DNA of 64,000 nucleotides, taken from Gammaproteobacteria bacterium. GTDB taxonomy: Bacteria; Pseudomonadota; Gammaproteobacteria; Ga0077536. Position numbers and translations under genes: made by a program. The notes below the pieces were generated by a model. It searched no databases. It was not told the origin of the DNA and saw nothing but the letters and a program-made list of their open reading frames with translations. The stretch is from assembly GCA_024235015.1 (NCBI GenBank), contig JACKNG010000006.1, positions 62,001 through 126,000 on the forward strand. The letters are read 5' to 3'. Positions 10,721-19,748 of the stretch are shown piece after piece (position 1 is the stretch's first letter; each line of letters opens with the position of its first letter).

Positions 10721-12061
10721 TCAGGCGGCGTGGCAGGCGACGCTGCGCTCGAGGGCGGACACGAGTTCGCCGGCACTGGCGAAACGCGCCGCCGGGTCGA
10801 CGGCCAGCAGACGATCGAGCAAGGGCTGCAGGTCGGCGAACTCGGCGGGCAGGATGGGGCGTTCGGCGTGGACGTGCTGGAACACCAGGGCCGAGGCGCT
10901 CTCGGCGCGGAACGGTTTACGCCCGGTCAGCATCTCGTAGAGCATCACGCCGACGGCATAGAGATCGGCGCGGTGGTCGACGACCTGGCCGAGCGCCTGC
11001 TCGGGGCTGAGGTAGTTGGGCGTGCCGAGCACGCTGCCGGCGTTGGTCAGGTCGCTGGCTTCGTCGAGACGCCGCGCAATGCCGAAATCGGCCAGGGCGA
11101 GGCTGTCGTCGGCGCGGAACATGATGTTGCCGGGCTTGAGATCGCGGTGGACGATGCCGCGGGCATGGATCGCCTGCAGGCCGAGCGCGATGTGGCGCAC
11201 GTAGTTGACGGCGTCGTCGCGCGTGATGCCACGTTCGATGCGCTGCTTGAGATCGCCGCGGGTGAAGAACTCCATCGCGATGAAACCGTAGCTCGGCGTC
11301 AGCCCGAAGTCGTAGAAGCGCACCACGTAGGGGCTGGAGATGGCGGCGACGATCTCCGCTTCACGGATGAAGCGCTCGACGATGTGGACGTCGCGCACGT
11401 GTGCGAGGTCGATGACCTTGAGTACCAGGGTGTTGTCGTCGCTGGTGCGCTCGGCGAGGTAGACGCGCGAACTCGCGCCCTGGCCGATGAGCCGGACGAA
11501 GCGGTAACCGATGCTGGCGCCGGGGCCGCTGGGCCGCGGCGGGTGCCGTGCGATCAGTTCTTCGAGGATGTCGAGATGCGGCGGCCGCGCGCGCTCTTCG
11601 CACAGGGTCTGGTCGCAGTCGATCTCGGCGGTCACCGCGTCGTCGACGACGAGTTCGCGCACCATGCGCCCGATGCGCCAGGTGGTGACGTCCTGCTTGC
11701 GCACGTAATCCGCCGCGCCGAGCTTGATGGCGCGCGCGGCGAGGTAGTCGTTGCCCTGCGCGGTCATGAGGATGGTCGGCGGCAGGGGGCCGGCGGCCTG
11801 GAACTCGACCAGCCAGTCGAGGCCGTTCTCGTGCCCGCCGAGGTTGTGGTCGAGCAGCAGCACGTCGTAGGCCGACCAGTCGAAGTTGGGCCCGGGCTTG
11901 CCCTGCTGATCGGGGTCGTACTCGGTGACCTCGATGTCCGGCAGGGTCTCGGCCAGCATTCGCCGCAGCATCACCATGTACTCGCGCGAGTCATCGATGA
12001 TGATCGCGCGCAGTGGGCGCGGCGACGCGGAAACGAGTGTGCGGATGGTCGGCTGGGCCAT
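10721..12061 (-). CDS. Response regulator receiver fused to a Ser/Thr protein kinase
   Basis: A two-domain signalling protein of 446 residues. The N-terminal CheY-like receiver has the acidic pair in IIIDDSREY (Asp23-24), the phospho-acceptor Asp71 in DVLLLDHNL, Thr100 and Lys122. It is joined to a Hanks-type kinase with glycine loop GQGASS (193-198), Lys215, catalytic loop HRDLKPGN (305-312), DFG (325-327) and LSPEQ in place of the usual APE motif. All catalytic residues are present, so it should be an active RD kinase whose activity is set by phosphorylation of the receiver. No histidine kinase gene is adjacent. A SpoIIE-type phosphatase lies 2.5 kb away on the other strand and could oppose it; that link is inference. 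The ATG at 12061 directly precedes the receiver. Confidence 0.9.
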   Translation of the reverse strand: MAQPTIRTLVSASPRPLRAIIIDDSREYMVMLRRMLAETLPDIEVTEYDPDQQGKPGPNFDWSAYDVLLLDHNLGGHENGLDWLVEFQAAGPLPPTILMTAQGNDYLAARAIKLGAADYVRKQDVTTWRIGRMVRELVVDDAVTAEIDCDQTLCEERARPPHLDILEELIARHPPRPSGPGASIGYRFVRLIGQGASSRVYLAERTSDDNTLVLKVIDLAHVRDVHIVERFIREAEIVAAISSPYVVRFYDFGLTPSYGFIAMEFFTRGDLKQRIERGITRDDAVNYVRHIALGLQAIHARGIVHRDLKPGNIMFRADDSLALADFGIARRLDEASDLTNAGSVLGTPNYLSPEQALGQVVDHRADLYAVGVMLYEMLTGRKPFRAESASALVFQHVHAERPILPAEFADLQPLLDRLLAVDPAARFASAGELVSALERSVACHAA

Positions 12062-12221
12062 GGATTCGGTGTTGCGCGCACGCGGGCTGTCGGCAGGTTT
12101 TCGGCCGCGACGGCCGCGATCTTGAATGGGCCGGCACCGCGACCGGCGCCGCGGCAGCGGGCGAACCGACCAGCCGCGGCCGTCGACCCGGCGGCGTCCC
12201 CCAGCATTGCCGCAGCGCGAC

Positions 12222-12247
12222 AAAAAAAAGGGCTGCAAGAGCAGCCC
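12222..12247 (-). terminator. Rho-independent terminator
   Basis: On the minus strand GGGCTGC-tctt-GCAGCCC (12247-12230) is followed by eight T residues (12229-12222). It lies about 50 bases downstream of the small gene 12297-12530 and ends its transcript before the receiver-kinase gene. Confidence 0.85.
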
Positions 12248-12296
12248 CAATACGCTGGTGACAGGTCGAAACCTGTCGGTTCACCCACGGAGGTGT

Positions 12297-12530
12297 TCAG
12301 GTGCCGCAGCGGGCCAGCAGGCGCCGGCCCTTGGGCGTGAGGAATCCTTGTGTATCGACGAAGCCCGAGGCGACGGCCACGCGCAGGGTCTCGCGGCGCC
12401 CGCTCTGGCGCGGCAGGTAGACACCGCCGTCGCCGTAATGACAGGCGATGACGCGCGCGATGGCACGTTCCTGGTCGGACTGCGGTGCGGCGGAAATCGA
12501 GGACGGCGCGGCGAGCACTGGGCTACCCAT
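12297..12530 (-). CDS. Small protein, 77 residues, function unknown
   Basis: This short gene is not recognised. The product is basic, with the segment DQERAIARVIACHYGDGGVYLP and then RETLRVAVASGFVDTQGFLTPKGRRLLAR, which reads like a small winged-helix module (helix, then a GFLT..G turn as the wing); that reading is inference. A clear Shine-Dalgarno GGAG lies 5 bases before the ATG. An AT-rich promoter with a perfect TTGACA is upstream and a strong intrinsic terminator is downstream, so it is a self-contained transcription unit. It follows zapE on the same strand. The short product, strong promoter and tight terminator argue that it is a real expressed gene. Confidence 0.7.
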   Translation of the reverse strand: MGSPVLAAPSSISAAPQSDQERAIARVIACHYGDGGVYLPRQSGRRETLRVAVASGFVDTQGFLTPKGRRLLARCGT

Positions 12531-12554
12531 CAAGGCTCCAACAATTGGAGGGAT

Positions 12555-12582
12555 AGCTTAGTTATTGAATCTAAAATGTCAA
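12555..12582 (-). promoter_or_regulatory. Promoter of the 77-residue protein gene, with AT-rich upstream element
   Basis: On the minus strand a perfect TTGACA (12582-12577) is followed after 16 bases by TAAGCT (12560-12555). Directly upstream (12583-12632) lies about 50 bases of nearly pure A and T, resembling an UP element. This is by far the most AT-rich tract in the surrounding 20 kb. Confidence 0.6.
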
Positions 12583-12639
12583 CAAGATATTTTTATTTAT
12601 TGTTTTTATTAAATATTTAGGTTTTTTTATCCTTGGCGA

Positions 12640-13791
12640 TCAATTCCCGAGATGAGGTCGCGCGAGGTAATCGTGGGAACGCATTTCACGCAGCCGGCTG
12701 GCCGTGCGCAGGAAGGGCTTGGCCAGCCGCTCGCCGGTGTAGAGCGCCTCGGGTTCGTCCGCGGCGGACACGACGAGGTTGACGTTGCGGTCGTAGATCT
12801 CGTCGATGAGGTTGATGAAGCGCCGCGCGGCGTCGCCGTCGTCGCGTCCCAGGCGGGGAATGTCGCTCAGGAACACGGTGTGGTGACAGCGCGCGATCTC
12901 GATGTAATCGGCCGTCGCGCGCGGACCGCCGCACAGTACATCGAAACTGAACCAGGCGACGCCGTCGGCCAGGCGCAGCGTCGGGATGTCCCGCCCTTCG
13001 ACCTCGAGGACCGCGCCGGCACGCCCGGCGGACGCCGCGACTGCGTCGAAGCGCTGCGCCAGCTCGGCGTCCGCGCCAGCCGCCGCGGCGACGTAGTAGA
13101 CCGGTGCCTGCTCCAGCGCGCGCAGGCGGTAATCGAGTTCACCGGCCAGTTCGAGCACTTCGAGGTGGGATTCGATGAGCGCGATGGCCGGCAGGAAGCG
13201 CTCGCGCTGCAGGCCACCTGCATAGAGTTCGCCCGGTGCCTCGTTGGACGTCGCGATGAGGGTCACCCCGGCCTCGAACAGGGCCTCGAGCAGGCCGGCC
13301 AGCAGCATCGCATCGGTGATGTCCGAGACATGGAACTCGTCGAGACACAGCACGCGATGTTCCTCGGCCCAGCGCGCGGCGATGGTCTTCAGGGGATCGC
13401 GCTGCTCACCGAGGCTGCGCAGGGCCTGGTGGGTACGGCGCATGAAGTGATGGAAATGCACGCGCGCCTTGTGGCCTGCCGGCAGGCACTCGTAGAAGGT
13501 GTCGACGAGGTAGGTCTTGCCACGCCCGACCCGGCCCCACAGGTAGAGGCCGCGCACGCCCTGCCACGGCGCCACGGAGCGCCCGAGCAGGCGGTCGACC
13601 AGCCCGGCCTCGCGCCGAGCCGGGCTCGCCGCCAGCGCGTCGAACACCCGTTGCAGCGCGGCCACGGCCGTCGCCTGGGCGTCGTCCGGACGGATCCGTC
13701 CGGCGGCGAGGTCGCCGGCATAGCGCGCCGCCGGCGTTGCCGGCGGAGTACCCGGGATGTGCTGCACGCTTGAATTCGTCTGCATCGTCAT
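12640..13791 (-). CDS. zapE: Cell division ATPase ZapE (AFG1 family)
   Basis: ZapE is a cytosolic AAA-type ATPase that associates with the Z-ring under stress in E. coli and is related to mitochondrial AFG1. The 383-residue protein has the family pattern: RYAGDLAAGRIRPDDAQ at the start, GVRGLYLWGRVGRGKT with the Walker A near residue 85, HFHHFMRR, the Walker B VLCLDEFHVSDITDAM, and an arginine-rich C-terminus with FINLIDEIYDRNV and REMRSHDYL. The 12530-12640 gap to the next gene downstream holds an AT-rich promoter for that gene rather than a terminator. Confidence 0.93.
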   Translation of the reverse strand: MTMQTNSSVQHIPGTPPATPAARYAGDLAAGRIRPDDAQATAVAALQRVFDALAASPARREAGLVDRLLGRSVAPWQGVRGLYLWGRVGRGKTYLVDTFYECLPAGHKARVHFHHFMRRTHQALRSLGEQRDPLKTIAARWAEEHRVLCLDEFHVSDITDAMLLAGLLEALFEAGVTLIATSNEAPGELYAGGLQRERFLPAIALIESHLEVLELAGELDYRLRALEQAPVYYVAAAAGADAELAQRFDAVAASAGRAGAVLEVEGRDIPTLRLADGVAWFSFDVLCGGPRATADYIEIARCHHTVFLSDIPRLGRDDGDAARRFINLIDEIYDRNVNLVVSAADEPEALYTGERLAKPFLRTASRLREMRSHDYLARPHLGN

Positions 13792-14037
13792 CGCGCCCGC
13801 GCCCGATGCGTGGGGCGCCGCATTGTAGAACCGGCCGGCGAATTATTCATGGCCGCGAAGGCTCAGCGCCGCCCGCCCCTGACTTGGGCGCGGCACGGAC
13901 ATCGTGGTGTACGTGAGCCGTCGCGGGCCGTGGGCCGGCGCTGCCGCGGCCGCCTCGCGGGCCGTGACGGCAGTGCATAATGCGCCGACATGCCGGGCGC
14001 CTGGCGGGGTCGCCATTCACACCGAGGAGGCGGCGAC

Positions 14038-14556
14038 ATGCCGCAGATCGAACAGGTCCAGATCACATTCGTACCGGCCGAGGATCGCCTGCTGCTGCGC
14101 GTGTCGAGCGGGGCGGCCGAGGAATTCCGCTTCTGGCTGACGCGACGCTTCGTCGTCGCGCTGCGTCCGCAACTGACCCGGCGCCTGTCCGGCCAGGATC
14201 ACATCCGCGTGCAGGCGAGCAGCGACGCGCGCCGCGAGCTGCTCGATTTCGAACGCCAGCGCGCGGTGTCGACGGCCGACTTCAAGACCCCGTTCAAGGC
14301 GTCGCCGCGCAGTTTCCCGCTCGGCGAACAGCCCATCCTGCTGACCCGTTTCACCCTCCGCCCACGCGACGACGGCGCCATCGCCCTGACCCTCGCCCCG
14401 GAACAGGGTGCGGGCATCGACCTCGCGCTCACCCCCGCCCTCGTGCACTCGGTGCTCGCCCTGCTCGACACCGCGCTGGACAGCGCCGACTGGCAGCTCG
14501 GGGACGCCGCGGCGCCGGTTCTCGCCGCCGACGCGCCGCCGGCCACGCTCAACTGA
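14038..14556 (+). CDS. Conserved hypothetical protein upstream of the SpoIIE phosphatase
   Basis: Function not recognised. The 172-residue soluble product has no signal peptide or membrane segment. It starts MPQIEQVQITFVPAEDRLLL and carries EFRFWLTRRFVVALRPQL, giving the look of a small alpha/beta protein. The start is well supported by GAGGAGG 7 bases upstream. An ATG 16 codons earlier was rejected because it has no ribosome binding site. A -10-like CATAAT occurs at 13976-13981. It lies 26 bp upstream of the phosphatase gene on the same strand, so the two are probably co-transcribed and may act together. Confidence 0.75.
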   Translation: MPQIEQVQITFVPAEDRLLLRVSSGAAEEFRFWLTRRFVVALRPQLTRRLSGQDHIRVQASSDARRELLDFERQRAVSTADFKTPFKASPRSFPLGEQPILLTRFTLRPRDDGAIALTLAPEQGAGIDLALTPALVHSVLALLDTALDSADWQLGDAAAPVLAADAPPATLN

Positions 14557-14582
14557 GCGCCCGCACAGGAACCGTCGCCCCG

Positions 14583-16730
14583 GTGAGCATTCGTCGCAAG
14601 CTGGTCCTGCTGCTCGGCTTCGTCGCCGTGCTGCCGGCGCTGCTCACCATCGTCCTCGACGTCGACGTCATCCGCAGCCTGAGCCGCGACCTCACCACGC
14701 GCAGCGCGGGTATCCTCGCCGAGCAGGCGCAACAGACCATGCACCGCATCGCCAGCGAGTATGCCGACGTGCTCGACCGCGAGAGCCGCCACGTGCGCCT
14801 GCTGGTCCGGCTGCAGGCCGCGGCCGCGGCCCGCGCCCTGGCCGCACCACCGGCCAGCCACGCCGACGTCACCCCCTACTTCGACGACGACTTCGACCAG
14901 CCTGCCGGGGATCTCGCACTGGTCTCGAGCCCGGCGCCGCGCGCAGCGCGCGAACGGCGCAACGGGCCGCCGCTGGCGGTGTCCTGGGAGCATGCCGCGC
15001 TGCACCTCGGGCCCGGCGCGGATCGCACCGCGCTAATGCCGCAGGCGCGCGCGCTGGCCACCCTGGCGGACTTCTTCCGCCTCGTGCGCGAACCGCAGGA
15101 TCCCCTGCTGGGCTGGCAGTACGTGGCACTCGACAACGGGCTCAGCGCGACCTACCCCGGCCACGGCGGTAACCCGCCCGACTTCGATCCGCGTACCCGG
15201 CCGTGGTTCGAGGACCAGCTGCGCCGCCCCGGCTTCCGCTGGTATCGCCCGCATCACGATGCCAGTACCGGTGCGCTGCTGATCAACGCGGCGGCGCCGG
15301 TGTACGACGCCGCCGGTGCGGTGGTCGGCGTCGCCGGCATCGACGTCGACCTGTCCTCGACCTTCGCCCTGCTCGAGCTCCCGCCGCGACTGCGCGCGGG
15401 CAGCACCGTCATGGCCGTCGCGGTGGTCGGCGCCCCGGTGTTCGACCCGCCGCGCGCGATCGTGCTCGCGCGCCAGAGCACGACGGTGGACGGTGACTGG
15501 CAGACCCTGCCGCGGCTGGCCGATTTCGCCCTCGACGATGCCGCGGCCACCGCCGCCATCCGCACGGCCATGATCGCGGGTGCGGACGGCGACCTGCGCA
15601 CCGCCGTGCGCGGCGAGGACAGCTTCGTCCTCTACCGCCGCTTCGGCGACGCGCCGGGCTATGCCAGCTACGTGGTGATGAGCGTACCGGTGGCGAGCGC
15701 CACCGCCGAAGCCGGCGCCGCCGCGGCGCACGCCGCGGCGACCACCCGCAAGCACCTGCGCGGCCTGCTCGTGCTGGTACTCGCCGTCACCGTCCTGGCC
15801 GCGCTGCTCGCCTTCGCCCTCGCCCACCATCTCACGCGCCCGATCGGCGAACTGCTCGCTGCCACCGAGCGCCTCGCCCGCGGTGACTTTGGTGCGCGCG
15901 CGCAGATCGCGAGCCGCGACGAGATCGGCACCCTCGGCCGGGCCTTCAACGACATGGTGCCGCGCCTCAAGGACCATGCGCGGACCGAGGAAGCACTGGC
16001 CCTGGCCCACGAGATCCAACAGCAGCTGCTGCCCACCACGCCACCCGCCATACCCGGCTACGACGTCGCCGGGGTGACCCTCTACTCCGAGCAGACCGGC
16101 GGTGACTTCTTCGACTACCTCGACCTCGAAACCCCCTGCGGGCATGGCCGCGCGGTGGTCGTGGCCGACGTCTCCGGCCACGGCGTCGGCCCCGGCCTGC
16201 TCATGGCCACCACCCGCGCCCTGCTCCACGGTGCGCGCGATCGCGGCCTCGCCCCCGGCGCCCTGCTCGGCCGCGTCAACCGCGATCTCGTCGACGACGT
16301 CAGTCGCGGTCACTTCGTCACCCTGTTCCTGCTCGTGCTCGACGCCGGCGGCGCCGGCGCGCTGCAATGGGCCAGCGCCGGCCACGACCCGGCCATGGTG
16401 TGGGATGCCCGCACCCGGGCGATGACCGCAATCGGCGCCGACGACATCCCGCTCGGCATCGATGCCGGCTGGGACTACGCGAGTCACGACGGCCACCGGC
16501 TCGGCCCGGGCGACATCGTCGTGCTCGGGACCGACGGCGTATGGGACACCCGCCGCGCCGACGGTGAGCGCTACGGCAAGGCGCGCCTCGAGGCCTATAT
16601 CGCGGCCCACGCCGAGGCCTCGGCGGCCGCCCTGTGCCGCGGCCTGGAAGGTGAACTGGCGGCCTTCCGCGGTCGCGCCAAGCAGGTCGACGACATCACG
16701 CTCGTCGTCGTCAAGCGCGAGGCGGGCTGA
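14583..16730 (+). CDS. Membrane sensor Ser/Thr phosphatase (Cache-like sensor, HAMP, SpoIIE/PP2C)
   Basis: A 715-residue inner-membrane signalling phosphatase of the RsbU/SpoIIE group. TM1 is at about residues 7-27. A large periplasmic region follows, with DPRTRPWFEDQL and GVVGVAGIDVDLSS motifs typical of dCache sensors. TM2 is at about 393-415 and a HAMP linker (HHLTRPIGELLAATERLARG) comes next. The PP2C-type domain spans about 490-712. Metal-binding acidic residues are seen in GGDFFDY, DVSGHGVGPG, GTDGVWDT and VDDITLV. Such proteins usually dephosphorylate an anti-sigma antagonist in a partner-switching pathway, but no STAS or anti-sigma gene is in the window. The GTG at 14583 immediately precedes SIRRKLVLL. 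Confidence 0.87.
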   Translation: MSIRRKLVLLLGFVAVLPALLTIVLDVDVIRSLSRDLTTRSAGILAEQAQQTMHRIASEYADVLDRESRHVRLLVRLQAAAAARALAAPPASHADVTPYFDDDFDQPAGDLALVSSPAPRAARERRNGPPLAVSWEHAALHLGPGADRTALMPQARALATLADFFRLVREPQDPLLGWQYVALDNGLSATYPGHGGNPPDFDPRTRPWFEDQLRRPGFRWYRPHHDASTGALLINAAAPVYDAAGAVVGVAGIDVDLSSTFALLELPPRLRAGSTVMAVAVVGAPVFDPPRAIVLARQSTTVDGDWQTLPRLADFALDDAAATAAIRTAMIAGADGDLRTAVRGEDSFVLYRRFGDAPGYASYVVMSVPVASATAEAGAAAAHAAATTRKHLRGLLVLVLAVTVLAALLAFALAHHLTRPIGELLAATERLARGDFGARAQIASRDEIGTLGRAFNDMVPRLKDHARTEEALALAHEIQQQLLPTTPPAIPGYDVAGVTLYSEQTGGDFFDYLDLETPCGHGRAVVVADVSGHGVGPGLLMATTRALLHGARDRGLAPGALLGRVNRDLVDDVSRGHFVTLFLLVLDAGGAGALQWASAGHDPAMVWDARTRAMTAIGADDIPLGIDAGWDYASHDGHRLGPGDIVVLGTDGVWDTRRADGERYGKARLEAYIAAHAEASAAALCRGLEGELAAFRGRAKQVDDITLVVVKREAG

Positions 16731-16836
16731 TCCCCATGCGTGGAACATACGGCCTGCGCGGCGTCCACAGGCCGGCGATCGCGTCAGCGTACCGCGACGC
16801 TCGCCGGCCAGCGCCCCTCGCAACACCTGCCCGCGC

Positions 16837-17520
16837 ATGCCACTGCTGATCCTCGGGCTGTTCTTCGCCCTGGTCCTCGGCCCCCAGCTGTGGGCCCGTG
16901 CGGTGCTGGCGCGCTACGCCGCCGTGCGCGACGACATCCCCGGCAGCGGCGCCGAGTTCGCGTGCCATCTCCTGCGCCGCGCGGGGCTGGGCGAGTACGC
17001 CGTCGAGGCCGCCACCGGCGGCACGGGCGACCACTTCGATCCTCAGCGGCGCTGCGTGGTGTTGGCGGCGCCGCACCACGACGGCCGCTCGCTCGCCGCG
17101 ATGGTCGTCGCCGCGCACGAGGTCGGCCACGCCATCCAGCACTACATCGGCTATCGCCCGCTGTTCGTGCGCCAGCGCCTGGCGCGCTTCGCAGTCGGCC
17201 TCGAGCGCTGGGGCGCCATCGTCCTGGTCGCGATGCCCTTCGTCACGGTGATGACGCGCAGCCCGGCGGCCGGCGCCCTGCTGCTCCTCGTCGGCGGTGC
17301 CGTGATGCTGGTCCCGGTCGCCGTCCACCTGGTCACCCTGCCGGTCGAGTTCGATGCCAGCTTCGCCCGCGCCCTGCCCATCCTCGAACGCGGCTACCTC
17401 GGCCCCGCAGATCTGCCGGCGGCACGGCGCATTCTCACCGCCTGCGCGCTGACCTACGTCGCCGGCGCGCTCGTCTCGGTGCTCAACTTCAGGCGCTGGA
17501 TCCGTTTACTGCGGCACTGA
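16837..17520 (+). CDS. YugP-type membrane zinc metallopeptidase
   Basis: A 227-residue membrane protein of the YugP (zinc neutral peptidase 2) family. An N-terminal TM helix (LLILGLFFALVLGPQLW) is followed by a cytosolic or interfacial domain, then the zinc motif HEVGHAIQH near residue 95, and two to three further helices. The conserved VEFDASFARALPIL segment after the helices is characteristic of the family and supplies the third zinc ligand region. Its role is uncertain; homologues are annotated as membrane-bound proteases without known substrates. It is about 45% shorter in loop regions than multi-domain M48 proteases, which also have HExxH, so YugP is favoured. It converges on the radical SAM gene with only 8 bp between. 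Confidence 0.8.
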   Translation: MPLLILGLFFALVLGPQLWARAVLARYAAVRDDIPGSGAEFACHLLRRAGLGEYAVEAATGGTGDHFDPQRRCVVLAAPHHDGRSLAAMVVAAHEVGHAIQHYIGYRPLFVRQRLARFAVGLERWGAIVLVAMPFVTVMTRSPAAGALLLLVGGAVMLVPVAVHLVTLPVEFDASFARALPILERGYLGPADLPAARRILTACALTYVAGALVSVLNFRRWIRLLRH

Positions 17521-17528
17521 AGAAATCC

Positions 17529-18605
17529 TCAAAACAAATCGAGCTGGCGATCGTCGGCCGGCGGCGGGCGGAAGCGATCGCAGGCCAGGCGGTGATCGGA
17601 GCGATTGAGACCGAGGGCGCGGCAGGCGCGCTCGAAGCGCTGGCGCACCAGCCCGGCGAACACGCCCTGGCCGACCAGCCGGCTGCCGAAGCGGGCATCA
17701 CTCTCGGCGCCGTCGCGCAATTCGCGGATGCGGCCCATGACGCGCTCGTAGCGCAGCGGGTAGTGCTGCATGAGCCAGTCCTTGAACAGGGGTTTCACTT
17801 CGCGCGGCAGCCGCAGCACCACGTAGCCGGCATGGCGCGCGCCGACCTGGGCGGCGTGTTCGAGCACCCGTTCGAGTTCGTGGTCGTTCAACGCGGGTAC
17901 CACCGGCGCGAACATCACGCCGGTCGGCACGCCGGCGGCGGCGAGGCGCCGGATGGCCTCCAGCCGCCGTTGCGGCGCCGCGGCACGCGGCTCCATGCGC
18001 CGCGCGAGTTCGCGCTCGAGCGTGGTGACGGAGACGAACACCTGGACCAGGCCCTCGGCGGCCATCGGCGCGAGCAGGTCGAGATCGCGCTCGACCAGCG
18101 CCGACTTGGTCACGATGGTCACCGGGTGCCGGCATTCGGCGAGCACCTCGAGGATGTCGCGCGTGATGCGCAGGCGGCGTTCGACCGGCTGGTAGGCATC
18201 GGTGTTGGCGCCGAGCGCGATCGGTGCGCAGCGGTAGGACGGCCGCGCCAGCTCGCGGCGCAACAGCGCGGCGGCCTCGGGCTTGGCAAACAGGCGGCTC
18301 TCGAAGTCGAGCCCCGGCGAGAGATCGACGTAGGCATGCGCGGGCCGCGCGTAACAGTAGGCACAGCCATGCTCGCAGCCCCGGTAGGGATTGATCGAGC
18401 GATCGAAGGGCAGGTCCGGCGAACGGTTGCGGTTGATGATCGAGGCGGCGCGCTCGTTGGTCACCGTGGTGCGCAGCGGCGGCGCCTCCTCGTCCGCGCT
18501 GCCCCAACCGTCGTCAAAGGCCTCGCGGCCGAATTCGCCGTAGCGCGGGTCGGGGCGGAAGGTCGCGCCGCGGCCCTTGCGCGGCGGGCGTGTGGCGTCG
18601 TTCAC
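17529..18605 (-). CDS. PA0069-family radical SAM protein
   Basis: A cytosolic iron-sulfur enzyme of about 358 residues. The radical SAM cluster motif is in YRGCEHGCAYCYARP (CxxxCxxC). The flanking SPGLDFESRLF, KSALVERDLDLL and GARHAGYVVLRLP segments match the PA0069 family, whose architecture resembles spore photoproduct lyase. The chemical role of this family is not established. The start is uncertain: an ATG exists at 18662, but the conserved part begins with NDATRPPRKGRG, so the GTG at 18605 is used here. The C-terminus ends in a DRQLDLF tail. Confidence 0.85.
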   Translation of the reverse strand: MNDATRPPRKGRGATFRPDPRYGEFGREAFDDGWGSADEEAPPLRTTVTNERAASIINRNRSPDLPFDRSINPYRGCEHGCAYCYARPAHAYVDLSPGLDFESRLFAKPEAAALLRRELARPSYRCAPIALGANTDAYQPVERRLRITRDILEVLAECRHPVTIVTKSALVERDLDLLAPMAAEGLVQVFVSVTTLERELARRMEPRAAAPQRRLEAIRRLAAAGVPTGVMFAPVVPALNDHELERVLEHAAQVGARHAGYVVLRLPREVKPLFKDWLMQHYPLRYERVMGRIRELRDGAESDARFGSRLVGQGVFAGLVRQRFERACRALGLNRSDHRLACDRFRPPPADDRQLDLF

Positions 18606-18953
18606 GGACACCGTCCCGAAGCTGGCCGAAGATCGCCCACGCTCACGGCGACGACCGCCCACGGCGAGCGCGCCGCCACACGGCCCACGCGGCGTCGCTG
18701 CCGGGTCTCGCGCCAGGCCCGGCCGGCGCGGGAACGATTGCCGGCGGACACACTCTCACCTGCCAGTGCGGTCGCTTTATCTTGCATCGCAGCACGGCAT
18801 GGTGAAAGTTTTCCGCAGAGTCCCCGATAAACCTCTAAGCCCGTGTTGCATATTTGGTACGCATCACATTGGATCAATAGGTTATTGGAAATTTCCGTGT
18901 TAGACTCGCAACACGCTGTCGCAATTGCGCCTCATCGCGCACCCAGGGAAGAC
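18606..18953. other. Intergenic region between radical SAM and CbbY-like genes
   Basis: About 350 bases without a recognisable gene. The right half is AT-rich and probably holds the promoter for the HAD phosphatase gene. It contains the palindrome CAATA-ggt-TATTG at 18875-18887 and a -10-like TTAGAC around 18900. No clear -35/-10 pair was found. Confidence 0.5.
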
Positions 18954-19748
18954 ATGCTCCAAGCCATCATCTTCGACGTGGACGGCACCCTCGCGGATAC
19001 CGAGGAAGTCCATCGTCTGGCCTTCAACGCCATCTTCGAGGAATTCGGCCTCGACTGGAACTGGACGCCGGAACTCTACGCCGAGCTGCTCGCCATCTCC
19101 GGCGGCCGCGAACGCATCACCGCCTACGGCAACGACCTGCGCGGGCGCTTCGCCGATGCCGCAGCCTTCGACGACTTCGTCCTGACCATGCATCGCGCCA
19201 AGACGCGCAAGTATGCCGCCATGATCAGCGAGGGCGCGCTGCGCTTGCGCCCGGGCATCCGCCGCCTGATCGACGAAGCCCGCGCCGCCGGCATCCGCCT
19301 CGCCATCGCGACCAGTTCGGCGCGTGGCAACTGCGAGGCCCTGCTCGACAACAACCTGCCGCCCGGCTGGCGCGACTGGTTCGAGACCATCCAGACCTGC
19401 GAATCGGTGCCGGCAAAGAAGCCGTCGCCGGCCGTCTACGCGGCCGCGCTGGCCGAACTCGATCTCGATCTCGCCCACGTGATCGCCCTCGAGGACACCC
19501 GCAACGGCCTGCTCGCGGCGAGCGCGGCCGGGCTCGCCACGGTCGTCACCACCCATCGCTTCACCCGCGACCACGACTTCACCGGCGCGGCCCTGGTGGT
19601 CGACTCGGCCGGCGAACCCGACGCACCGTTCACGGTGGCGGCCGGCAACGCCCACGGCCGCCGCGTGGTCGATCTCGGCCTGCTCGACGCCCTGCTCGTC
19701 GAGCGCGCCCCTCGCGCCCTGCGCCCGCGGGTACGCGCCTCGGCCTGA
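18954..19748 (+). CDS. HAD-superfamily phosphatase, CbbY-like
   Basis: A 264-residue soluble HAD hydrolase. The nucleophile motif is DVDGTLADTEE (Asp10 and Asp12). The alpha-helical cap carries LAFNAIFEEFGLDWNW and ISGGRERI, the combination typical of CbbY proteins. Motif II is AIATSSARGNCEAL, the lysine is in KKPSPAVY, and motif IV is IALEDTRNGLLA. Characterised CbbY enzymes remove phosphate from xylulose-1,5-bisphosphate, an inhibitor of Rubisco, while other members act on sugar phosphates. No Rubisco genes are in the window, so the substrate is unknown. The ATG at 18954 has AGGGAAG upstream; a longer upstream reading frame lacks family similarity. Confidence 0.85.
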   Translation: MLQAIIFDVDGTLADTEEVHRLAFNAIFEEFGLDWNWTPELYAELLAISGGRERITAYGNDLRGRFADAAAFDDFVLTMHRAKTRKYAAMISEGALRLRPGIRRLIDEARAAGIRLAIATSSARGNCEALLDNNLPPGWRDWFETIQTCESVPAKKPSPAVYAAALAELDLDLAHVIALEDTRNGLLAASAAGLATVVTTHRFTRDHDFTGAALVVDSAGEPDAPFTVAAGNAHGRRVVDLGLLDALLVERAPRALRPRVRASA

